Origin: Pedobacter sp. AK013
GTDB taxonomy: Bacteria > Bacteroidota > Bacteroidia > Sphingobacteriales > Sphingobacteriaceae
Assembly: GCF_014205835.1 (NCBI RefSeq)
Contig: NZ_JACHCQ010000002.1
Coordinates: forward strand, 186,001-250,000
Direction: 5' to 3'
Length of the DNA stretch: 64,000 nt
Shown: positions 53,464 to 61,700 of the stretch, one piece after another
Position numbering within the stretch: position 1 is the stretch's first letter
Layout: every line of letters begins with the position of its first letter
The notes under the pieces: model-generated
The model's input: the letters and a program-made list of their open reading frames with translations, nothing else
Database searches by the model: none
Told to the model about the DNA's origin: nothing
Program-made: the position numbers and the translations under genes

Positions 53464-54744
53464 ATGATAAAACAAATGCGGGTAAAAGCAATCCTATTTT
53501 TTCTTGTGTTAGTTCAGCAAGTAGATGCCCAGTATTGCCAGTCGTCAACAGACCTGGAAACCCTTCCTGGTAAACAAATAGATGTTGCACATTTTGAGTG
53601 GCCACAGCAAAAAGCACATTGGCTTGATGGCTTAGGTACAACCACCAACATAACTGCCGCCAGTGCCATACTTACCAAAATTGAAACACTCGAAAAACAA
53701 AGCCGTGCCAATTATAACCTTAAAGGTTGTGTGCTCAAAACCAGTTTTGCTGGCAATATTGTACCAAACATAGCTGGTAAATACTCTTTAGCGAGCTATG
53801 ATCTTAACCTAGGCTGTTATGAATACATCTGTGTTAAAAACAAAATGATGATAAACAGCGAATACGAAAATGTTTTTCGGGCATATGTTAATCGTTATAC
53901 TGAGATGGAAAATGCTTTTTCTTTTGGTGATGAATCTTACTATTACCAAACGCCTAAAAAGTACAACGCAAAATTTATTGCCTTGCACGATTTTATAAAA
54001 ATAGGCGACTCCAAATATATCAACAATGCCAAAGGATTTTATCAGGATATTCCAGAGTCAACTGTAAAACAAGGTAATCGAAGTATTTATATGACCCGCC
54101 ATTGGTATTTTACCAAACCCGGTGTTTTATTGTTTGTGCCTGTTACCCGTAAGGAATACCTCGAAGCGCTGTTAGTATATTATGAAAGAGAAGCGCTTTT
54201 AATAGCCGATAAAATAAAAGAGATCGAAAAAGAGAGTGCCGGTATGATGAAAGATCCTCAGAAATACCCCCAACTTTATGAAAATGGTAAACACAATCTG
54301 GTCAGCAGAAAGGCTAAATATCCCGATTGGCAGCAAAGAATAGCAACAAAGAGAGCCATAGTACAACAGGCTTTGAAAGAAAATACGGCAAACTGGTTGG
54401 CGCTACCTGCTATAGTGAAGCCTAAAGCAGAAACCTTTTCCTGGAAAAATAGTTACGGCCCAAATGCCAATGATTATGTATGGGTTGATACCTACAACGC
54501 CGATACCAAAGCGGATGCACAAAAAACTGGTTCATTTACTTTTAGCGGTTTTTGGGACAACAAAGGTGGTGCTACACTTTATCAATATAATCCCGAATAT
54601 TTTAAGGGCGCTGAAAAAAATCTGGTCAAACCTTATATGATAGAATTGACCTACAGATATGTAAAAACCACTCTTGGGAAAAGCCTTGTAGAAAATTTTA
54701 CCGAAAACTTCGACTTTGATGCTATCAGGAATATGTTGGAATGA
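53464..54744 (+). CDS. Secreted protein, array family B (member 2), 426 aa
   Basis: An exported protein (signal peptide AILFFLVLVQQVDAQ; ATG at 53464, with 53476 as an alternative). Landmarks shared with the protein at 47371 are the N-terminal SRANYNLKGCVLKTSFAGNI and YEYICVKNKMMINSEYENVF, the block VPVTRKEYLEALLVYYEREA (about 232-252), a lysine-rich helical segment and the C-terminal YQYNPEYFKGAEKNLVKPYM to FDFDAIRNMLE. No enzymatic motif is apparent. Four cysteines in the N-terminal half suggest disulfides in the periplasm or outside. Last gene of its unit. Confidence 0.83.
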   Translation: MIKQMRVKAILFFLVLVQQVDAQYCQSSTDLETLPGKQIDVAHFEWPQQKAHWLDGLGTTTNITAASAILTKIETLEKQSRANYNLKGCVLKTSFAGNIVPNIAGKYSLASYDLNLGCYEYICVKNKMMINSEYENVFRAYVNRYTEMENAFSFGDESYYYQTPKKYNAKFIALHDFIKIGDSKYINNAKGFYQDIPESTVKQGNRSIYMTRHWYFTKPGVLLFVPVTRKEYLEALLVYYEREALLIADKIKEIEKESAGMMKDPQKYPQLYENGKHNLVSRKAKYPDWQQRIATKRAIVQQALKENTANWLALPAIVKPKAETFSWKNSYGPNANDYVWVDTYNADTKADAQKTGSFTFSGFWDNKGGATLYQYNPEYFKGAEKNLVKPYMIELTYRYVKTTLGKSLVENFTENFDFDAIRNMLE

Positions 54745-54752
54745 GGGCATAA

Positions 54753-54801
54753 AATCATCTTTTTTAATGATTTTAACTAAGATTGATACTATTTAATTTT
54801 A
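54753..54801 (+). promoter_or_regulatory. Inverted-repeat promoter of the Lys/Ala-repeat/SET operon
   Basis: AATCAT-CTTTTTTA-ATGATT at 54753-54772; a 20-bp spacer from the TTT at the -33 position; -7 box TAATTTTA at 54794-54801. The leader to the ATG at 54835 is longer than in the other units (33 bp). Confidence 0.8.
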
Positions 54802-54834
54802 TTTCATCAATAACATTTTCTAAAACTGAATAAC

Positions 54835-55191
54835 ATGAAAAAAATCTTCTCAATTCTAGGCTCACTGTTGTTTGTAACAGCAGTTAAAGCACAAACTGTT
54901 ATGGTAAAAAAAGAAACTGTAAACCCAGGCAGTAATCAAACTACAGGTACTTCAGCCTCATCAAAAGATCCTAAGGGAGCTGCTGTAGATCTTAAAAAGG
55001 AAGCAGCGGATAAAGCAGCTGCAGAAAGGGCAGCTAAAGACGCAAAAATTGCACAACATGTTGATTCTAAAGCCACCACAGCTAAAGATCCTAAAGCTGC
55101 ACCTATCGATTATAAAAAGGAAGCAGCCGATAAAGCTGCAACAGAAAGAGCAATTAAAGATGCAAAAATTGCACCTACAAAAGGCAACTAA
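54835..55191 (+). CDS. Secreted Lys/Ala-rich repeat protein, 118 aa
   Basis: An exported small protein (signal peptide MKKIFSILGSLLFVTAVKAQ). The mature part is mostly two copies of a 30-residue unit spaced 40 residues apart (about 44-73 and 84-113): KDPKGAAVDLKKEAADKAAA and KDPKAAPIDYKKEAADKAAT, each ending ERAxKDAKIA. It is rich in Lys and Ala, like a solvent-exposed helix or histone-like tail. No cysteine and no known family. The stop overlaps the next start (TAATG), so it is translationally coupled to two SET-domain genes, which makes it a plausible methylation substrate. That link is inference. Confidence 0.78.
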   Translation: MKKIFSILGSLLFVTAVKAQTVMVKKETVNPGSNQTTGTSASSKDPKGAAVDLKKEAADKAAAERAAKDAKIAQHVDSKATTAKDPKAAPIDYKKEAADKAATERAIKDAKIAPTKGN

Positions 55192-55601
55192 TGCTGTTCA
55201 GTAGAAACATTTATCGGCCGTTACATATCGAAGTAAAAGAAAGTCTGGTACAAGGCCGTGGCGTATTTGCAAAAAACAAGGTACCAAAAGGGAGCCTTAT
55301 AGAGCAGGCTCCCGTTCTTTTCTTATCGCATAGTGAAAAAGAAGCGCTACGGTTTACCAAGCTTTTTCATTATTATTTTTTATTGGGTGAAGCTGAAAGG
55401 CAGACCGCTTTTTGTTTTGGCTATGCCTCATTTTACAATCATTCGCCCCAAGCAAATGCCCTTTACACATTTTCGAAGAAGAAAAATACCATTAATATTT
55501 ATGCTTACCGAACCATTGAAGCCGGCGATGAAATAACCATTAACTATAATGGCAAACCTGCAGATAAGAATGAGGTTTATTTCCCAAATCCGGATGAATA
55601 A
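55191..55601 (+). CDS. SET-domain protein 1 (putative lysine methyltransferase), 136 aa
   Basis: A compact SET domain without a signal peptide, so cytoplasmic. It shows VQGRGVFAKNKVPKGSLIEQ (about 20-39, SAM-binding strand), the NHS motif in FYNHSPQANA (N83-H84-S85) and the C-terminal EITINYNG (113-120, with Tyr119 as the likely catalytic residue). SET enzymes transfer methyl groups from SAM to lysine. Bacterial single-domain SETs are scattered and mostly uncharacterised. The start overlaps the repeat-protein stop by one base, and its own stop overlaps the next SET gene the same way. Confidence 0.88.
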   Translation: MLFSRNIYRPLHIEVKESLVQGRGVFAKNKVPKGSLIEQAPVLFLSHSEKEALRFTKLFHYYFLLGEAERQTAFCFGYASFYNHSPQANALYTFSKKKNTINIYAYRTIEAGDEITINYNGKPADKNEVYFPNPDE

Positions 55602-55996
55602 TGACGAAACAGCTATACTTAAAAACGATAAAGGGAAAGGGCAGGGGTGTTTTTTGTAACACAGCTATCCACGAAGGAGAAGTGATAGAAGTTTGCCCGG
55701 TCATTATTATCCCTGCTAAAGAATTTGCTGCATTAAACGCCACATCTCTGATGGATTATAGCTTTTATTTTAATAAAGAAGAAAATACACTGTCGTTAAC
55801 CATGGGGTTTGGCTCTATGTATAACCATAAACAATATCCTAATGCTGTTTACATACTTGATAGAGTGAAAAAACAGATGGTGTTTACGGCTTACGAACAG
55901 ATAGAAGCACATACAGAAATATGCATCAACTATGGTGGCGAACATGGTAAAGACTACAGTAAATGGTTTTTAGACAGAGGGATAGTTCCTATTTGA
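55601..55996 (+). CDS. SET-domain protein 2 (putative lysine methyltransferase), 131 aa
   Basis: A second SET domain, related to the first: LKTIKGKGRGVFCNTAIHEG (7-26), MYNHKQYPNAVYILDRVKKQ with N75-H76 and Lys77 in place of the usual Ser, and ICINYGGEHGKDYSKWF (107-123, Tyr111). The NHK variation in the SAM/lysine pocket may alter activity. There is no signal peptide. Translation is coupled to SET 1 by a TAATG overlap. The tandem suggests either two substrates or a heterodimer. Last gene of the three-gene unit. Confidence 0.87.
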   Translation: MTKQLYLKTIKGKGRGVFCNTAIHEGEVIEVCPVIIIPAKEFAALNATSLMDYSFYFNKEENTLSLTMGFGSMYNHKQYPNAVYILDRVKKQMVFTAYEQIEAHTEICINYGGEHGKDYSKWFLDRGIVPI

Positions 55997-56003
55997 TCAG
56001 AAA

Positions 56004-56052
56004 AATCATCTTTTTTAATGATTGACCTGCCTATGTCGATAGCCTATTTTTA
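56004..56052 (+). promoter_or_regulatory. Inverted-repeat promoter of the last array gene
   Basis: AATCAT-CTTTTTTA-ATGATT at 56004-56023, overlapping TTG at 56022-56024; a 20-bp spacer; -7 box TATTTTTA at 56045-56052, 17 bp before the ATG at 56070. Confidence 0.82.
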
Positions 56053-56069
56053 CTAGAAAAAAGCAAACC

Positions 56070-56381
56070 ATGAAAAAAGTAATTTTAGCCTTTTTCCTCA
56101 CTATTGGTATAGGAGGGATGGCACAAGCACAGATTTTGGGCAAACTCAAAGCAAAAACAAAAACTGCCGCAGAAACCTCAGTCGATCGCTCTACAGATAA
56201 AGTTGTAGACAAGGCTGTAAATAAAACCGCAGATAATGTTACAGACAAAGCAATAAACAAAGTAAGCGACAAACTGAACAACTTATTTAAGAAGAAAAAT
56301 AAGAAACGTCCTGATACTGTTCCATCTGCAGTTCCAGATTCGAATAAAACTGCAATCAAACCCAATAATCAAAACAAATAG
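56070..56381 (+). CDS. Secreted Lys-rich helical protein, 103 aa
   Basis: An exported protein (signal peptide MKKVILAFFLTIGIGGMAQA). The mature part contains heptad-like repeats of Asp/Lys/Val (VDRSTDKVVDKAVNKTADNV, TDKAINKVSDKL), typical of small proteins that form long amphipathic helices, then a basic tail (FKKKNKKRPD) and a Ser/Pro/Asn-rich end. No enzymatic motif. It is the last gene with the shared promoter. Its lysine content parallels the repeat protein at 54835, so it is another possible SET substrate or partner. Confidence 0.75.
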   Translation: MKKVILAFFLTIGIGGMAQAQILGKLKAKTKTAAETSVDRSTDKVVDKAVNKTADNVTDKAINKVSDKLNNLFKKKNKKRPDTVPSAVPDSNKTAIKPNNQNK

Positions 56382-56485
56382 GTTTGCTCCATGAAATTAA
56401 GAAGTGGCAATAAATTGTAGCTTTTCCAAACTGGAATATCAAAACCAAACTTATTATACATGCCAATTTTGGCATTAAAGTAATC

Positions 56486-56522
56486 TTCTCAAGGTAAGTC
56501 CATTTTTAAATTACCTTGAGAA
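56486..56522. promoter_or_regulatory. Perfect 12-bp inverted repeat upstream of the ECF sigma gene
   Basis: TTCTCAAGGTAA (56486-56497) and its exact complement (56511-56522) enclose a 13-nt AT-rich loop, 100 bp beyond the last array gene and 250 bp before the sigma factor. There is no T run after it, so it may be a weak terminator or an operator. The rest of the 391-bp gap 56382-56772 shows no gene. Confidence 0.5.
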
Positions 56523-56772
56523 TTGTTGCATTTCCATATAATTTTTTTGTTGTAAATCATTCAATAATGAGCCCGATAAGCTAGAAAAAGGCTTTAGCTG
56601 TTAAAAAAACCTTTAAATCGGTGTTAGCCACCATTATGCTTCCTGCCAAAAATAACCAGGTATATGTGAGTCAGTAATATTTAATGGAAAGTTAATACGT
56701 TAGGACTTGCTTAATTGCATTTTTTTTTTGGAACTTTATCTTTTTAATAATACCAAGCAAGATATAAGAGCC

Positions 56773-57333
56773 ATGGCTGCCTACGGCAAATTTACTGATG
56801 AGGAATTGATTGCCTTGCTAATAGCGGGAGACCATGCTGCATATACTGAGATTTATCATCGGTATTGGAAAAAGCTGTTTTACATTGCCGGAAAAAAACT
56901 GGGTAATATGGAAGAAGCAGAAGAAGTAGTGCAGAATATTTTTATGTCGCTTTGGAATAGAAGAGCAGTCATTACCATTACCACTACTTTGAGCGCCTAT
57001 CTTACTACCTCGGTAAAATATTGGATCATTAAAATACTAGATAAGCAGTACCATCAACAAAAATATGCGCAGAGTATTGCCAGCAATGTACTGGACGATT
57101 CTACCCAGCAATGGCTGGAGTTTCTTGACCTGAAAGAAATGCTAGACAGGTATGTATCTGAACTGCCTGAAAAGTGCCAGATGGTGTTTAACATGAGCAG
57201 AAAGCTGAACATGTCTCAAAAACAAATTGCCGAAGAACTTAATATTTCTGAAAAAACAGTCGAGGCGCATATGGGAAAGGCCATAAAAACCTTACGAACA
57301 AGGTTTAATCAGTTCTTTTTGATTTTGTTATAA
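56773..57333 (+). CDS. ECF sigma factor (RpoE/FecI-like, Bacteroidota PUL type)
   Basis: About 186 aa; the frame continues to a TTG at 56707, but MAAYGKFTDEELIALLIAGD at 56773 is the usual start. Sigma region 2 is in YHRYWKKLFYIAGKKLGNME and EEVVQNIFMSLWNRR; region 4 is MVFNMSRKLNMSQKQIAEEL and NISEKTVEAHMGKAIKTL. This class is paired with a FecR anti-sigma factor and a SusC receptor with an N-terminal signalling domain; binding of a glycan at the outer membrane releases the sigma factor. FecR and SusC follow immediately. Confidence 0.94.
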   Translation: MAAYGKFTDEELIALLIAGDHAAYTEIYHRYWKKLFYIAGKKLGNMEEAEEVVQNIFMSLWNRRAVITITTTLSAYLTTSVKYWIIKILDKQYHQQKYAQSIASNVLDDSTQQWLEFLDLKEMLDRYVSELPEKCQMVFNMSRKLNMSQKQIAEELNISEKTVEAHMGKAIKTLRTRFNQFFLILL

Positions 57334-57400
57334 TTTTTTTGAGGGGGAACTAAGGGATTTCCATTTTACGATGGATATTATAGTTACAGACCCCTAAAAA

Positions 57401-58597
57401 ATGGAACATTCAGAAGAACTAGAAAGATATAGATACCTTGCCTCAAAATGGTTGGACCACAGTATTACGGACGATGAGCTTAGGGAGTTCAATGATTGGT
57501 ATAATACAAACCTTGAAACACCATTAAACATCCCGAGTTCTTTTGCTGCAAGCGAGCAGGTGCTTGAAGCAAGAATACTCCAAAAATTAAACGATACACT
57601 AGAAGTTAACGCAATAACAGAAGACAGTAAATACAAAAATGGCAGCATAAAAATTGGCTGGCCGATGCGTATTGCAATAGCAGCTTCCATCCTGATTGCC
57701 CTGGGCACAGGATTATGGTTTTATCAGAACCAGAATATAGAACCCCAATTACAGGCTGTAATCCACACTGATATCCCTCCGGGTAAAAATACCGCTATGT
57801 TAACTTTTTCAAATGGGGCAATCATACAACTTAGCGACACAAGGAAAGCGGTATTCGTTAACCATAACAAATTAACATACAATGATGGTAGCGTAGCCGG
57901 CTTGGGTACCCAAGATAGAGACATTGCAGCAGGCGAATTGATTACCGCAGTTACTCCAAAAGGAGGTACTTACCAGGTCATTTTATCTGATGGAACGCAT
58001 GTCTGGTTAAATGCTGATAGCAAATTATCATTCCCCTCGCAGTTTACCAGTAATAAACGGGAAGTAAGCCTTAGTGGAGAAGCTTATTTCGAAGTCGCTA
58101 AAAACAAGGCAAAACCATTTGTTGTAAATTATGGCAAGGCAGAAGTGGAGGTTTTAGGTACCCATTTTAACATTATGGCCTATAAAGATGAGACAGCCAG
58201 CAAAGTCACCTTACTTGAAGGTGCGGTCAAAATAAATAATGGAGCAGAAAAAGTGGTGTTGAAACCTGGGCAGCAAGCAGAAATTTCTGAACGTGCAGGG
58301 CAGGGCATTATACTCAACAATGATATTGATACAGAACAGGCCGTTGCTTGGAAGGATGGATATTTTATGTTCGCTAATGAACCAGTTGAAAGTATCATGC
58401 GTAAAATAGAGCGTTGGTACGATGTATCTATTATTTACCAGGATAACCTACAGGACAAAGCCTTATGGGGCACAGTGTCGAGGTATAAAAATGTGTCGGA
58501 AGTCTTAAAACGCCTAGAGCTTACAGGAGTGGTACGCTTTAAAATGGACAACCTAAACGGCAAGGGGAAAGAAAGGAGGATAATTGTTATGAAATAG
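57401..58597 (+). CDS. FecR-family anti-sigma factor
   Basis: A 398-aa inner-membrane protein. The cytoplasmic N-terminus (about 1-86) should bind the sigma factor. A membrane helix (MRIAIAASILIALGTGLWFY, about 88-107) is followed by the periplasmic FecR domain (VTPKGGTYQVILSDGTHVWL, SGEAYFEVAKNKAKPFVVNY, LGTHFNIMAYKDE, about 185-275) and a C-terminal DUF4974 domain (FMFANEPVESIMRKIERWYD, about 325-398). It relays the signal from the STN domain of the SusC receptor at 58750. Starts 67 bp after the sigma gene. Confidence 0.95.
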   Translation: MEHSEELERYRYLASKWLDHSITDDELREFNDWYNTNLETPLNIPSSFAASEQVLEARILQKLNDTLEVNAITEDSKYKNGSIKIGWPMRIAIAASILIALGTGLWFYQNQNIEPQLQAVIHTDIPPGKNTAMLTFSNGAIIQLSDTRKAVFVNHNKLTYNDGSVAGLGTQDRDIAAGELITAVTPKGGTYQVILSDGTHVWLNADSKLSFPSQFTSNKREVSLSGEAYFEVAKNKAKPFVVNYGKAEVEVLGTHFNIMAYKDETASKVTLLEGAVKINNGAEKVVLKPGQQAEISERAGQGIILNNDIDTEQAVAWKDGYFMFANEPVESIMRKIERWYDVSIIYQDNLQDKALWGTVSRYKNVSEVLKRLELTGVVRFKMDNLNGKGKERRIIVMK

Positions 58598-58749
58598 CGA
58601 TACACCATTTCAGCATAATTATCTAAAAAACCAGGAGCGATTGCAGCGCCCCCGGTTTACCCGCATCAATGCGGTTTAGGTGATTACTGCCGGTATAGAC
58701 ATTATAATAAGATCAAACAAATTATTGAACCAACCTAATATTCAAAGAT

Positions 58750-61700
58750 ATGGAATTTTATCCTTATGAACTCTGTAATAAAAAACGTTACGGGGGTTAT
58801 AAACTATTTTTAATCATGAAACTAATAGTTTTTTTTCTCCTTATTGGTTTGCTGCAGGTAAGTGCAAATGGCTTTGCCCAACGGGTAACGCTGTCAGAAA
58901 AAAATGCAAAGCTGGAGCAGATTTTCAATAAAATCCGCAAACAAACCGGTTATGATATTTTGTGTGATGCAGATATCATCAAACAAACCAAACCAGTTAC
59001 AATAAATGTTAAAGACACCCCATTAACCACTGCGCTTAAAAAATGTTTTGAGGGGCAACGGGTATCCTTCAGCTTTATTCAGGACATGGTTGTTGTTAGA
59101 AGAACGACCGACCCGTTGCTTTCTGAAATCAACCTTGTTACGGTTAAGGGAACTGTAACAGATACAAAGGGCTTGCCATTACCTGGTGTTTCGGTTAAAC
59201 TCAAAGGTACTTCTTCTGGCGGTGCAAGCACCAACAAGGACGGTAATTACACGATAACAATACCAGAGTCAACCGGCATTCTTGTTTTTTCCTATATTGG
59301 CTATGCACAAATGGAGGTTCCTGTTAATGGCAAAACTACCATAGATGTTCAATTAACAGAGTCGAATACGGCATTAAACGAAGTAGTTGTGGTTGCCTAC
59401 GGAACGCAAACTACAAGAAACATCGTTGGATCGGTAGCTACTTTATCGGCTGCAAATATCAAGGATCAGCCAACGGGAACATTTGCTGAAAGATTAACGG
59501 GAAAACTTCCGGGAGTGCAGGCCGCTCAAGGAACCGGACGCCCTGGCCAGGGAATGGATATCCGCATACGTGGTGCTGCCTCGCTAACTTCATCGGTAAG
59601 GCCGCTGGTTGTTATTGATGGAATACCTATGATTGGTAACCCTGATAACATCAATAACATCAATCCTGACGAGATTGAATCTTTCTCCATATTGAAAGAC
59701 GCTTCGAGTACTTCCATGTATGGTTCGCGCGGAGCCAATGGAGTTATTCTTATTACCACCAAAAGGGGCAAATCAGGCGCACCTAAAATTGAATTTAACA
59801 GCTACTACGGACTTGCAGAAAACATGAAAGAGCTGAAGCCCGAGGTAATGGATGCTACACAGCTGGCTACTTACATGAAAGGTTTTTTTGAAGATAAAAC
59901 TTTGTATGAAGGTTATACCGGAGGTATACCCGGTGCTTACCAAAACCCCGAACAATATGGTAAAGGAACAGACTGGTACGATTTATTAACCCGTCAGGGT
60001 GCCGCCCAGAATTATAGTTTGGCCATTTCATCAGGCAATGATAAATCTGCCTTAAGCATAACAGGTGGTTATTTTGATCAGGATGGTATTGTAAAAAATA
60101 CAGGTTATAAACGTTTTTCGCTACGTATAAACGGCGACGTAAAACTGACCGATAATATTAAGCTAGGGGTAAGCCTTGCTCCATCGGTACAGCTTGAGCA
60201 CAACAACAGGCAAAACAGGGCAAATAGTTCAGGTTTCAATGTTGACGGCCAAAGGGCAATTTTTGCTTCAACGCTGATGATGCCCACTATGGGATCGGCA
60301 TACAACACAGATGGCTCTTTAGCATTAGGAGTTGGATCTTTTCCGAATCTGTTTGTTTGGGCAAATCCATTGCGACAGCTAACTGAAATTAATGATGACG
60401 TTAAAAGAATACGGGTGCTCGGTAATATATTTACTGAAATCGGTTTTCTAAAACATTTTACCTTCAGGACTTCTGCCAATCTTGATCTGGGAAATATGCA
60501 GGCAAAAAAATTCGTGCCATCTACTGCATTCGGAGGATTTAACGATGTTCCGGTTGAATTTCCTACCGCTGGAAGTAATGATACGGCTTTGGGCGAATCA
60601 TATACCGAAAACCCAACTACCTGGCTAAACGAAAATCTGTTGAGTTACAAAAATGTTTTCGGTAAAGACCATTCATTGGAGGTATTAGCGGGTTTTACTG
60701 CCCAGCGTTTTGATATTTACTCTTCACAAATTGTTGGACGCGATTACCCTGATAATAGTGTACCCTATTTAAGTGCTGCTACCCGTTTTACAACAAATAC
60801 CTCAGCCGCTTATGCCTGGACCATGTTATCAGTCCTCAGCCGTGTCAATTATACATATAAAGACAGATATTCTCTTCAGGCTTCGGTAAGAAGAGACGGT
60901 TCGTCGCGCTTTGGTTCGAATAACAAATGGGGAACTTTCCCTTCAATAGGTGCTACCTGGATTGCCAGCGAAGAAGCGTTTTTAAAGGATTTTTCTAAAA
61001 TAAGTTTTTTAAAAATACGTGCCAGCTATGGTTTAACAGGTCAAAATGAGTTTGGCGGCAGCCTGGCCAACCAGAATTATGCACATACACCAACCATAGG
61101 CAATAGCAATTATGTGTTTGGCAGTGTATTGGCACCCGGAAAGGTACAAAGTGGTTTAGGAAACATTGACTTGGTTTGGGAACGGAATAAACAGCTAGAT
61201 CTGGGCATAGATATTGGCCTCTTTAAAGACAGGATTAATTTTACCTACGATTATTATAACAAATATACAGATGGCTTATTGTTTACCGTTCCGGTACCAC
61301 ACTCATCTGGCTATACCAGCGTACAGGATAATTTGGGCGACATTAGGCAATGGGGGCACGAATTTACCTTAAGTACCAAGAATTTAACAGGTGCATTTAA
61401 ATGGAACACTGATTTTAATATTTCTTTCAATAGGAATATAGTTAAGAAAATTGGTGTAAATAACGTGTCTTTTGCAGATAACCCTTCGGGAGTATTGTCT
61501 GAGTTTACCGACTGGAGAACTATTGTAGGTAAGCCAATAGGCCAATATTTTGGCTATGTATTCGATGGTGTATTTATGACCCAAGCAGAAGCCAATGCAG
61601 GCCCTAAATACTATGGTACAAGCCCAACTACATTATCGCAGGCAGGAACTGTACGTTACAAAGATTTGAATGGTGATGGTAAGATTACATGGCCTGAAGA

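Noticed and set aside
54753..56023. Reading the repeated AATCAT element as a coding tail (KIIFFND-stop)
   Set aside because: Two of the seven copies drive genes on the opposite strand and all keep fixed spacing to a -7 box, which a coding origin would not require.
42615..56381. Type VI or contractile-injection, or toxin/immunity interpretation of the array
   Set aside because: No baseplate, sheath, spike, nuclease or other toxin motif, and no small immunity genes are visible; the proteins have ordinary signal peptides.
56565..56680. Short open frame reading ALAVKKTFKSVLATIMLPAK
   Set aside because: No start codon, no homologue among the array genes and only ~30 codons; not enough to call a remnant.
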